DNA of 64,000 nt from JAVBMC01 sp031552845 (GTDB taxonomy: Bacteria; Verrucomicrobiota; Kiritimatiellia; RFP12; DVOR01), in assembly GCA_031552845.1 (NCBI GenBank), contig JAVBMC010000001.1, positions 1-64,000 of the forward strand, written 5' to 3'. The notes under the pieces are model-generated. The model worked only from the letters and a program-made list of their open reading frames with translations. It had not been told where the DNA came from and did no database searches. Shown piece by piece: positions 51,281 through 59,837 of this stretch. How positions within the stretch are numbered: the stretch's first letter is position 1; each line of letters starts with the position of its first letter. A program made the translations under genes and the position numbers.

Positions 51281-52567
51281 ATGCCCAATAAATACAAAGT
51301 GAGTATCACTGCGTTAATCTGCTGTGCTTGTTTGACTCATCTTTGGCTGTCGGCAATGTGCTCACGCCAAGTTGCCCCTATCCCTGTCGAGGCTTTGCCG
51401 TTCTCTCGTGCAACTCTTTCTTGGGAGCTCATCAATTGGCAGTATTTTTGTGAAGATGAGGTTTCGGGCTCCGTTGTTCCGCGCTTAACGTCAAATCGAC
51501 GGATGCGATCTATGTGCATCACCAATGTTTTCCACGCTTTAACGGCGAAGGGTTACACGCTCAAGAATTATAATCCTCCAAAACCAAATAGCGACCTTCC
51601 GGGACTTTTCTATCAAACTGCCGAGTATTCTAACTCTGCCGATGGCACTAGGTATGATATTCAATATGTGACTTCGAGAGATGTCCAATTAGGAGGGCAA
51701 ATGGGCTTAATGGACTTGACTCGATATTTTGGCAACATGTTTCGACCACCGCTTAAAGTGCAATATGCAAAAGGTCCCGGAAATATTTGTCTCTTGGAGT
51801 CGAGGTATGTGGGGGAGAGTTCCGCTGCGTTTGGCCGCATTGCCTTCAGTCGAGATAATGTTGCTGTACAAGTGGAGAAATACAGTGAAAATGGAAACGT
51901 CCTTGAGTTTGCACAGTTGCTTGATGCGGAGATTCTCGCTTCAAAGTCTCCACCGCCTGAGCCGAAGCAGTCCCTTGAGTCTATTGATTGGAGCTGGGAC
52001 ACTTTCCGTAAAAAGCATATTCAGGGTGAAGTGAAGTTTCCCGTGCGTTCAGAGTGGGTTTTGCGGGATACTCCATCCACCAATACCTTTTATGCTGCAA
52101 CAACGAACAGGCAGGTTAAGTCATATCCCCCTAGCCATTTTTTGCGCAGTTTTACGCTAAGAAATTATTTACCACCTCAACGTTGTGAGGTTCCCGGGCT
52201 TACATTTCAGTACTTGACCTTTGCACGTAAGGGGGAGATGGAACGATCGTTTAGTATTGAATGGACCACCTCAAATGATCCGATTAACGGCGGACGGCAA
52301 GGACTCGTGTATTTAGCCAAAGATTATTGTGAAAGTTGGGAGAGAACGCTTAAACAAGTTACTGAAGGTGCCGGAGATATTTGCTTGATTGATACAGAGA
52401 GGGGACATCCTAATCCCACAGTCACCTTGTTCTTTTGCCGAGATAATATTGCTGTCCGTGTACACACTTGGAGCTATATAGACATTGAAGATGCGCATTT
52501 GATTGACGCATGCCTGCTTAGCGCGCCTATCATTAGAAAAGTTTCCGCTCTTTTGGAAGCGCCGTAA
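51281..52567 (+). CDS. Exported protein with a tandemly duplicated unknown domain
   Basis: I do not recognise the family of this 428-residue protein. It starts MPNKYKVSITALICCACLTH, a signal peptide or membrane anchor. The mature part consists of two related domains (about residues 40-230 and 235-428). Matching segments are GPGNICLL and GAGDICLI, FSRDNVAVQV and FCRDNIAVRV, GGQMGLMDLTRYF and GGRQGLVYLAKDY, LPGLFYQTAEY and VPGLTFQYLTF, and AQLLDAEIL and AHLIDACLL. GGGAGGAGA fixes ATG 51281; a longer open frame upstream runs through the repeat array and is rejected. The gene is AT-richer than its neighbours and directly follows copy B, which suggests accessory origin. Confidence 0.65.
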   Translation: MPNKYKVSITALICCACLTHLWLSAMCSRQVAPIPVEALPFSRATLSWELINWQYFCEDEVSGSVVPRLTSNRRMRSMCITNVFHALTAKGYTLKNYNPPKPNSDLPGLFYQTAEYSNSADGTRYDIQYVTSRDVQLGGQMGLMDLTRYFGNMFRPPLKVQYAKGPGNICLLESRYVGESSAAFGRIAFSRDNVAVQVEKYSENGNVLEFAQLLDAEILASKSPPPEPKQSLESIDWSWDTFRKKHIQGEVKFPVRSEWVLRDTPSTNTFYAATTNRQVKSYPPSHFLRSFTLRNYLPPQRCEVPGLTFQYLTFARKGEMERSFSIEWTTSNDPINGGRQGLVYLAKDYCESWERTLKQVTEGAGDICLIDTERGHPNPTVTLFFCRDNIAVRVHTWSYIDIEDAHLIDACLLSAPIIRKVSALLEAP

Positions 52568-52625
52568 GAAATCATATCCGGGCTATTGTCCGCCTTCGCA
52601 GAGGATTGGGAGAGGGGGTTTATCC

Positions 52626-52654
52626 TTGAATCGTTGGGGGGATTGGTGTACAAT
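52626..52654 (+). promoter_or_regulatory. Promoter of the AddB/AddA-like pair, close to the start codon
   Basis: TTGAAT (52626-52631), 17 bases, TACAAT (52649-52654). Transcription would start near 52661, about three bases before ATG 52664. Confidence 0.6.
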
Positions 52655-52663
52655 GCCGAGGTA

Positions 52664-55549
52664 ATGCGACGATTGTTTTTAGATGTAAATGTTCCGCTGG
52701 TGCAGGCTGTGGCCGAGCGGCTGCTGGCCTATGCCCGTAAGACGGAGTTGGGCGTGGTGTCGCTGGAGCATGTGTTGGTGGTGGTGCCGACACGGCAGGC
52801 GGGACGGCGTTTGCGGCAGATGCTGGCGGAGCGCACGGGCGCATGTATTCCGCCGGAGGTGTTGCTGCCGAGTGCGTTGGTGGATTCGCGGCAGTCGAAG
52901 CAGGTGCTGACTCCGGCGGAGAGTTTGGGGGTGTTGGCGCAGATGTTGTCGGCATCGGCACCGGATGAGTTCCCCGCGTTGTTCCCGGAGGAGCAGCATG
53001 GCGAGGGGAGGGGCATTACCTTTGGCGTGGCGTTGGAGTTTTCCCGGCAGCTGCATGATTTGTGGAGGCTGTTGGGCGAGTGTTCGCTGTTGATGGCGGA
53101 TGTGGCGGCGCGTATCGATAAGCTGCTCCCGGATACTTTTACCGCAGCGGATGAGGAGGTTGCGCGTTGGCAGGATTTGGCGAAGATTGAACAGCGTTTC
53201 TTTGCGCGTGCGGCGGAGTTGGGGCGCGTGGCAGTACCTGCGGCAGAGCGTGCTGGTTGGGCGGCTGCCGAGCCACCGGCGGGGATTGAACGTGTTGTAC
53301 TGCCGGCGTTATTGGATGCGCCTGCGTGTTTCTTTGGCGTAGTGGAGCGCTGGGCACAGCAGGGGCTGCCAGTGGAGATTTGGACGCAAGCACCGGCCGA
53401 TGAGGCGGGGCGTTTTGATGCGTGGGGGCGTCCGTTGCCGGAGCAGTGGATTGAGTCCGCCGCGCCGTTGCTGCCGATTGGCGAAGAACAGATTATTTTG
53501 CACGAGGATCCGTTGGGGTTGGCGGAGGGTGTGGCGGATCAGTTTGCCGCCGTGGCGCCGGATGATGAGCTGCCGGGACTGGGGATGGCGGATGATGCGC
53601 TGTTCAGCGAGCTGCAGGCGGCGTTTGCTTTGCGCGATCTGCCGTTGCATGATCCGGCGGATCAGCGGCTGGAGAAGTCGGCTTTGGGGCGGGTGATGCA
53701 GCAGGTGGCGGCTTTTGAGGATGGTAAGGAACCGGACTATCCGCAGGTCTCCGCTTTCTTAAGAGAGGCGGACGTGCAGCGTTGGCTGGGACAGACGGCG
53801 GCGATTGATTTAGGCGCGGTGCTGTCGGGCTTGGATGAGGCGCAGAATCAGGTGCTGCCGCGGACGTTGGCCGATGTACGGAAGTTTGCGGAGCACGAGG
53901 CGGCCAACGCAACGCATGAGCGTCAGAAGTTCGAACAGGGCGAAGTGGTCAAGGCTTTGGATGCGTTGTGTGCCTGGCTGGAGCTCTCGACCGCGTTGGA
54001 GAAGCTGCGGGCACTGTTCATGCCGCGTGTGCTGGATTTGAGCCTGCCGCGTGACCGTGACCTTGCCGTCGCGGTGCAGACGGCCTATGCGCAGTTTGAG
54101 GCATTGGAGTCCGAGTTGCTGGGGCGGGGCTTTACCGATGCACAGCGGATGCAAATGCTGAGCGTGCTGCTGGCGGAGGCGTCATATCAATTGGAGTCGG
54201 CCGATCCCGATGCAATCGCCGCGGAGGGGTGGTTGGAGATTCAGTGGAGTCCGAAGACGGAGATTTGGTTTGCGGGATTCCATGAGGGTGCCATTCCGGC
54301 TGCGCCGAGCCGTCATGTGTTCCTGCCGGACTCCGTGCGCAAGCAGTTGGGTTTGATGTGCAATGAGCGCCGCTTGGCGCGCGATACGTGTTTGCTGTTG
54401 GCGTTGCTGCGGTCGCGCCCGGCTGAGGCGGTGCGGTTTTATTTGGAGCGCGCGGATGCACAGGGGAATGTGTTGAAGCCGTCGCGCCTGCTGTTCTTGT
54501 GTGATGGAGCCGTCTTGCCGGTGCGGGTGTTGAGGCTGTTCAGTGATGCGGAGTTTTCACGTAAGGTGTATCCCTCTTCATTGCCGGATTCTTGGCGGTT
54601 GAGATTGCCTGAGCCATCGGCTCCGCCAGCTAAACTTTCGGTGACGATGCTGAAGGCTTATCTGACGTGTCCGTTTACGTTTTACTTGCAGACGATTCTG
54701 GACATGGGGCGTCAGTCTGACCGCGCGGAGGAGTTGGACGTGCTGGCGTTTGGCACGTTGATTCATGGCGTGTTGAATGAGTTCGCAGAGTCGGACGTGG
54801 CGGCATCTGCAGATGCGGGTGCGATTGAGACGTGGCTGAACGCGCGTTGCGATGAGTTGTTTGCGGCGCGGTATGGCGGGGAGCTTTCGGCCATCTTGCG
54901 ATTGCAGTTGATGTCGTTGCGACGGCATTTGTCGTGCTTTGCGGTGGAGCAGGCGAAGCTGGCGGCGGACGGGTGGCGTATTCATCAACATGAGGTGAAG
55001 TTTGCGCGGATGTTGAATGGAATCAATATCACCGGCGTGTTGGATCGGGTGGATTATAATGCGCGGCTCGGCGTTTATCGCATCATGGATTATAAGACGT
55101 GGAAGAGTGCTAATCCGGAGGCGCTCGTGCGGCGGATTGTGACGGATAATGCCGCGAGCGTGCTGGAAGCGCGTGAAGCGGGACGTCCTGTGTTGGAGTT
55201 TGGCGGAGAGGTTTGCGTGTGGATCGATTTGCAGCTTCCGCTTTACCATTGGCTGGCAGCGGGCGGTGGATTGTTTGATGATGGCAAGGTGGAGTGCGGC
55301 TATTTTGTTTTGGGCGGCGTAGCGGAAGATACCAAGTTTATCGGCTGGGAGTTCACACGGGAGCAATTGGACACGGCTGTCGAAACGGCGCAATGGATTT
55401 GCAGGCGCGTGAATCACGGGGTGTACTGGCCGATTCAAGCACTGGGCGAAGAGTTTGCCGCTTTGTTCCCGCCTGTGCCTGAGGATGGAATTGCGCCGGA
55501 ATGGATTAATGGTCAGCTCTGCCGTCTCGCGGAAGTGCAGGGGGGCTAA
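52664..55549 (+). CDS. AddB-like PD-(D/E)XK nuclease/helicase-related subunit
   Basis: This 961-residue protein is predicted to act with the next gene in double-strand-break end processing. The N-terminal region (VLVVVPTRQAGRRLRQML) resembles the degenerate helicase start of AddB. The C-terminal third is a PD-(D/E)XK nuclease: KLSVTMLKAYLTCPFTFYLQ, FGTLIHGVLNEF (Gly and His of motif I), GVLDRVDY (Asp) and YRIMDYKTW (D-x-K). The four-cysteine iron-sulphur staple of classical AddB is not evident. Walker motifs are not clear, as expected for an inactive helicase lobe. It is slightly shorter than B. subtilis AddB. The gene ends three bases before the AddA-like gene. Confidence 0.75.
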   Translation: MRRLFLDVNVPLVQAVAERLLAYARKTELGVVSLEHVLVVVPTRQAGRRLRQMLAERTGACIPPEVLLPSALVDSRQSKQVLTPAESLGVLAQMLSASAPDEFPALFPEEQHGEGRGITFGVALEFSRQLHDLWRLLGECSLLMADVAARIDKLLPDTFTAADEEVARWQDLAKIEQRFFARAAELGRVAVPAAERAGWAAAEPPAGIERVVLPALLDAPACFFGVVERWAQQGLPVEIWTQAPADEAGRFDAWGRPLPEQWIESAAPLLPIGEEQIILHEDPLGLAEGVADQFAAVAPDDELPGLGMADDALFSELQAAFALRDLPLHDPADQRLEKSALGRVMQQVAAFEDGKEPDYPQVSAFLREADVQRWLGQTAAIDLGAVLSGLDEAQNQVLPRTLADVRKFAEHEAANATHERQKFEQGEVVKALDALCAWLELSTALEKLRALFMPRVLDLSLPRDRDLAVAVQTAYAQFEALESELLGRGFTDAQRMQMLSVLLAEASYQLESADPDAIAAEGWLEIQWSPKTEIWFAGFHEGAIPAAPSRHVFLPDSVRKQLGLMCNERRLARDTCLLLALLRSRPAEAVRFYLERADAQGNVLKPSRLLFLCDGAVLPVRVLRLFSDAEFSRKVYPSSLPDSWRLRLPEPSAPPAKLSVTMLKAYLTCPFTFYLQTILDMGRQSDRAEELDVLAFGTLIHGVLNEFAESDVAASADAGAIETWLNARCDELFAARYGGELSAILRLQLMSLRRHLSCFAVEQAKLAADGWRIHQHEVKFARMLNGINITGVLDRVDYNARLGVYRIMDYKTWKSANPEALVRRIVTDNAASVLEAREAGRPVLEFGGEVCVWIDLQLPLYHWLAAGGGLFDDGKVECGYFVLGGVAEDTKFIGWEFTREQLDTAVETAQWICRRVNHGVYWPIQALGEEFAALFPPVPEDGIAPEWINGQLCRLAEVQGG

Positions 55550-55552
55550 CGT

Positions 55553-58500
55553 ATGCAGAATACAATTATTACAGCCTCGGCAGGAACCGGCAAAACATTT
55601 GCATTGGCAACGCGCTTGATCGGACTCATGGTTTTGGGCGCGAAGCCGGAGTGTATCGTGGCGCTGACGTTCTCACGCGCTGCCGCCGGTGAAATCTTTG
55701 CTCGCGTGGCGCAACGGCTGGCAGAAGCCGCCACTGATGAAGCTATGGCGGCCAAGGAATCCGCGAATCTGCTGCGCGGGGAGGGACTCCCGAAACACTG
55801 GCAGGAGGCTTTGGCTGGACACTATCCGGAGGGAGTGCCGCAAGCGGTGTTCTCACAGTTGCTGCGTACGTTTATCGAACGTCAGCAGATGTGTTTGATT
55901 GGGACGATCGATTCGTTCATGGGGCGGATTTTGGGGTTCTTTCCGTTTGAGCTGGGGCTCCATGGTTCCGTGCAAATGATGGATGACTTTTTCGAACGCC
56001 AGACGCAGACGGCGGTACTGCGGGAGTTGTTCGGACAGGCGGGGCTGCCGGAGAGTTTCTTTAAGGGCTTTCAGTTGGCGTTGGCGGGGCGTGAGAGCAA
56101 GACGTTCTCCGACATGTTGCGGGTGTATGTGGACAGCTGGCATGAGATTTTCCTAGACCATCCCCGTGCGGATGCATGGGGGCAGTGTGAAGTGATTTGG
56201 CCTGAGGGTACGCCCTTTGAGGTGCAGGGGGATTTGCCAGCGTTGGCGGATCGGTTGGCGAGTGAGATTACGCCTTTGCTGACGACCGAAAAACAGCTCG
56301 TGGCTTGGGAGGCTTTTGTTGTGTTCGTGCGTGGGTTCAACGGCTCGTGGAGCGATAAGCCGCGCGTGTTTACGAATCTGGTGGGGGCGTATCAGCCGAA
56401 GTCGGATGCGTATGAGTTCAATTGCGGTGGTAAAAAGGTTTCGCTGGCCGGAACGCTGGCTGTGTTGGTGCGTACGGCTGTCGAGGCGGTGTTTGCCGTG
56501 ACGCTGGATAAGCTGTGTGAACGTACGCAGGGGATTTATTGCTTGCTGAAGGAGTATGAGCAGATCTATGCGCGTAGGACGCGGCAGCGGGGGTATCTTG
56601 TCTTTTCGGATGTGCCGCGGCTGATTGCTGAGATGAATCCGGTAGTACGGCAGAATATTGAATATCGTTTCGATACGCGCTTGCAGCATTGGGCGTTGGA
56701 TGAGTTTCAGGATACATCGCACGCGCAATGGAATGTCATCAACAATCTCACAGAGGAAGTGCTGCAGTCGGCAGAGGGCGACCGTTCGCTGTTGGTTGTT
56801 GGCGATTTGAAACAAGCCATCTATGGCTGGCGGGGCGGGGACATTGATATCTTTAAGCGTGAGATTACATCGGGCAAATATCAGTTGCAGAGCTTGGTGG
56901 AGTCTTACCGTTATGGACCTTGCATTACGAAGTTAGTGAATACGATTTTTGATGGTGAGGCGTTAGGGGCGTTCGTCGAGCAGGAAGGCGTGCCGGAAGC
57001 TGCCGAGGCTTGGCGGGGATTGTGGCAGCCGCATCGTACGGCTTTGTCGCGTAGTGATTATGTGTCTATCCTCCAACTACCAAAGTCAAGTGCGCGTGCG
57101 GTTGGGGATGCCGAGAAATGGAAACCTTATTTTGATCCCACTATTGCGTATTTGAAACGCGTGCAGCCATGGCTGCGGGGGATTTCCTGCGCGGTGTTGG
57201 TCAACCGCAATCGGGAGGGGCTGGCTTTTGCGGATGCGCTGCGCGCGGCGGATATCCCGGTGGTCTGGGAAGGTGAGAGTGCGGTTTCTGATACGCCGGT
57301 TGTGATGGCACTGTTGAACTTGCTCTTGCTGGCAGAGCATCCGGGGGATACCTTGGCATGGAAACACTTGCAGGCTACGCCGCTGCCGGCGGTATTGTTC
57401 CCGCAGGCGTCGCGTGTACAGATTGCGCGTGTGGTGTCCGAAAGCATTTCCCGCGCCGGATTGCCGGAGACGCTGCGGGCGTATTGTAAGGCGATTGCGG
57501 AAAAGACGTTGGTTGCCGAAGATGCTTTTGTGCAGGGACGGCTGGATGCGTTGGTGCGGGCTGCGGTAACTTTTGCGGCAGAGGCCCTGCCGGGTGAAAC
57601 GTTGACAGACTTCGTTGATTTTGTTGTCGCCTCGCGCAGCCGTGATACAACCGATACCACACGCGTGCGGGTGCTGACCGTTCACCGCAGTAAGGGGCTT
57701 GGTTTTGATTGTGTGATTCTTCCGCTGATTCCGGCGCGTTCGTTAGTGGCGTTGCCGCAACAGGATGCGATCTTCAATCCTGACGGTAAGTGGCTGCTGG
57801 TCACGCCACCAAAGGATTTGATTCAGCACTGCCTGGAGCTCAATAAGGCGTATGAAAAGACGCTCGCCAAAAACACCTTTGAGAATATCTGTGCAGCCTA
57901 TGTGGCGATGACGCGAGCCAAGCATGCGCTCATTGCGCTGGTGCCGACGCATTCGACTCCCACGCCTTACTTCACGAAGTATTTGACCGACCGTTTAGCA
58001 CCTGAACCGCACGATGGTCCGTTGTATGAAGCAGGCGATCCAGCATGGTATCTGACTGTGGCGAAAGATTTGAAGGCTGTGGAAAGAGCGCAAGCTGTTT
58101 CCACACCGCGCTCGTTTACACGAGCGCCCCGTAAGAGTTTGAGGCAGTATGCGCCATCCGATGTGCTTATGCAGGGGCGGCGTGCCGGTGAGCTGTTTGT
58201 GGCGCAACGGGCTATTCAGCGCGGTATTGATTTGCACGCGCGTTTGCAGGCGATTGATTGGGTTGAGCCGGAGCGATGGGATTATGGGCTGACTTGTTTG
58301 GATGAAGGCACGCCGTTCCGGCAGGCGTTCCTCAAGCCGGAGGGCTTTGCCGAGCTCTGGCGTGAGCGGGCGTTTGAATGGTTTGATGATAGTACGCGCA
58401 GCTGGTATTCGGGCAACTTTGACCGCGTTGTGTTTCGGCGTGATGATGACGGTTTGGCGGCTGTGATTTATGATTATAAATCCTCTTCTCCACGGGTGGG

Positions 58501-58681
58501 AGAGATGGCGGAGGCTTTTGAGCTGCGTCAGCAAAAACATTATGCACCACAGTTAAGCATTTATCGCCGTGCCTTGGCGCAGTTGGCCGGGATTCCAGAG
58601 GGACGTATCGAAACAGTGTTGTTGTTGACGGAGACAGGCGCGGCGGTGACGGTTCCGTTAGAGACTGGAAGCGGCGGATAG
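55553..58681 (+). CDS. AddA/RecB-like UvrD-family helicase-nuclease
   Basis: This 1042-residue superfamily 1A helicase has a C-terminal nuclease. Motifs in order: I ITASAGTGKTFALATRL, Ia ALTFSRAAAGEIFARV, II WALDEFQDTSHAQWNV, III LLVVGDLKQAIYGWRGG, IV VESYRYGP, V LTVHRSKGLGFDCVILPL and VI AAYVAMTRAKHAL. The nuclease part has GIDLHARLQAIDW, NFDRVVF and AVIYDYKSSSP (D-x-K). Length suits AddA-type proteins. The start is ATG 55553, three bases after the AddB-like stop, so the two are co-translated. The pair is the likely RecBCD/AddAB equivalent, feeding recombination repair and degrading foreign linear DNA. Confidence 0.87.
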   Translation: MQNTIITASAGTGKTFALATRLIGLMVLGAKPECIVALTFSRAAAGEIFARVAQRLAEAATDEAMAAKESANLLRGEGLPKHWQEALAGHYPEGVPQAVFSQLLRTFIERQQMCLIGTIDSFMGRILGFFPFELGLHGSVQMMDDFFERQTQTAVLRELFGQAGLPESFFKGFQLALAGRESKTFSDMLRVYVDSWHEIFLDHPRADAWGQCEVIWPEGTPFEVQGDLPALADRLASEITPLLTTEKQLVAWEAFVVFVRGFNGSWSDKPRVFTNLVGAYQPKSDAYEFNCGGKKVSLAGTLAVLVRTAVEAVFAVTLDKLCERTQGIYCLLKEYEQIYARRTRQRGYLVFSDVPRLIAEMNPVVRQNIEYRFDTRLQHWALDEFQDTSHAQWNVINNLTEEVLQSAEGDRSLLVVGDLKQAIYGWRGGDIDIFKREITSGKYQLQSLVESYRYGPCITKLVNTIFDGEALGAFVEQEGVPEAAEAWRGLWQPHRTALSRSDYVSILQLPKSSARAVGDAEKWKPYFDPTIAYLKRVQPWLRGISCAVLVNRNREGLAFADALRAADIPVVWEGESAVSDTPVVMALLNLLLLAEHPGDTLAWKHLQATPLPAVLFPQASRVQIARVVSESISRAGLPETLRAYCKAIAEKTLVAEDAFVQGRLDALVRAAVTFAAEALPGETLTDFVDFVVASRSRDTTDTTRVRVLTVHRSKGLGFDCVILPLIPARSLVALPQQDAIFNPDGKWLLVTPPKDLIQHCLELNKAYEKTLAKNTFENICAAYVAMTRAKHALIALVPTHSTPTPYFTKYLTDRLAPEPHDGPLYEAGDPAWYLTVAKDLKAVERAQAVSTPRSFTRAPRKSLRQYAPSDVLMQGRRAGELFVAQRAIQRGIDLHARLQAIDWVEPERWDYGLTCLDEGTPFRQAFLKPEGFAELWRERAFEWFDDSTRSWYSGNFDRVVFRRDDDGLAAVIYDYKSSSPRVGEMAEAFELRQQKHYAPQLSIYRRALAQLAGIPEGRIETVLLLTETGAAVTVPLETGSGG

Positions 58682-58697
58682 GCTGGAGCGTTGAGAA

Positions 58698-58726
58698 TTG
58701 ATTTGCGCATTTAAATATGGTATTCT
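58698..58726 (+). promoter_or_regulatory. Possible promoter of the glycan cluster
   Basis: TTGATT (58698-58703), 17 bases, TATTCT (58721-58726), with ATGG just before the -10 giving an extended-like form. The start would fall at about 58733, the GTG start codon itself. Confidence 0.45.
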
Positions 58727-58732
58727 AAGCAC

Positions 58733-59803
58733 GTGAGTGATGTAAAAACTAGTTCAACCGGTTTACGGCGTTTATTGTGGTGGGGACGCAGCGATACGGC
58801 GTATTCCCGCAATAGCATGGTGCGAAGTCTCCTCGCTAAGTTGGGCTGGAGCTGTGTGGACTTTGCGCCTCGGGTCTCGTGTCTTGGTGATTGGGAGGCG
58901 GCGTTTCGGAGGCTTCCTCCTGTTGAAGCGGTGTGGGTGCCATGTTTCCGTCAGCGTGATTTGGTCGCGGCCGCACGTTATGCCAAGCGTAAAGACATTC
59001 CGTTGATTTTTGATCCGCTAATCAGCAGTTACGATAAGCTGGTGTTTGAACGGCGCAAGGTGGAGGAACATTCCGTACAAGCCGAACGGTTGCGGCAGGA
59101 TGAGGCCGCTCTCTTTGCGCTGGCCGATGTTGTTGTGGCGGACACAATCTGTCACAGGCGGTTTTTCTGTGAGAGCCTAGAAGTGCCCGAATCGAAGGTG
59201 CATGTTGTTTATGTCGGGGCTGAGGAGATGTTTAAACCGTTGCCGCATCAGCCAAACGATGTGCCGGAGGTATTATTCTATGGCAGCTTCATTCCTTTAC
59301 AAGGCACGCAGATAATTGTTGAGGCGGCAAAGCTGTATCAAGGGCCGCCTGTGCGTTGGACATTGTTGGGAGAAGGGCCTCTAAAAAGTATTTGCGAAGC
59401 CGCCGCGAAGGGATGCCCGAACATTTCGTTTGAGCCGTATGTTCCTTATGACCAATTACCTGAACGGATCAGCCGCGCTGATATTCTGTTGGGAGTATTC
59501 GGCGAAACGCCAAAGGCGGTGCGTGTGATTCCTAATAAAGTCTTTCAAGCCTTAGCCTGCGGACGCCCGGTGGTGACGAGCGCTTCAAGTGCCTATCCGA
59601 CAACAGCGGCGGAAGCCACTGGGTTAACCTTCGTCCAACAGGCAGATGCCGGTGCGCTGGTGTCTGCTATTGCACGATTGGCGGAAAAGTCTACAGAGTT
59701 GCCGATGTTGGGCAAACAGGCACGTCACTACTTTGACAGTTATTTCAGTGCGGCGGTTGTTCAGCAGCAATTGGCACGCGTATTGCAGCTTGCTGGAGTA
59801 TGA
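58733..59803 (+). CDS. Glycosyltransferase family 4 protein
   Basis: This 356-residue GT-B enzyme has an N-terminal domain that includes LRRLLWWGRSDTAYSRNS and a C-terminal donor domain with VLFYGSFIPLQGTQIIVEAA, WTLLGEGPLKSICEAA, YVPYDQLPERISRADILLGV and PNKVFQALACGRPVVTS. The last two are the usual nucleotide-sugar-binding and K-x-x-E-x-x-A-C-G-like motifs. Donor and acceptor are unknown. GTG 58733 is the start at which a promoter would leave almost no leader. It opens the envelope-glycan cluster that continues to the window end. Confidence 0.82.
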   Translation: MSDVKTSSTGLRRLLWWGRSDTAYSRNSMVRSLLAKLGWSCVDFAPRVSCLGDWEAAFRRLPPVEAVWVPCFRQRDLVAAARYAKRKDIPLIFDPLISSYDKLVFERRKVEEHSVQAERLRQDEAALFALADVVVADTICHRRFFCESLEVPESKVHVVYVGAEEMFKPLPHQPNDVPEVLFYGSFIPLQGTQIIVEAAKLYQGPPVRWTLLGEGPLKSICEAAAKGCPNISFEPYVPYDQLPERISRADILLGVFGETPKAVRVIPNKVFQALACGRPVVTSASSAYPTTAAEATGLTFVQQADAGALVSAIARLAEKSTELPMLGKQARHYFDSYFSAAVVQQQLARVLQLAGV

Positions 59804-59837
59804 CTAACATTGCATTTGATATGGTTTGTAAAACGTA

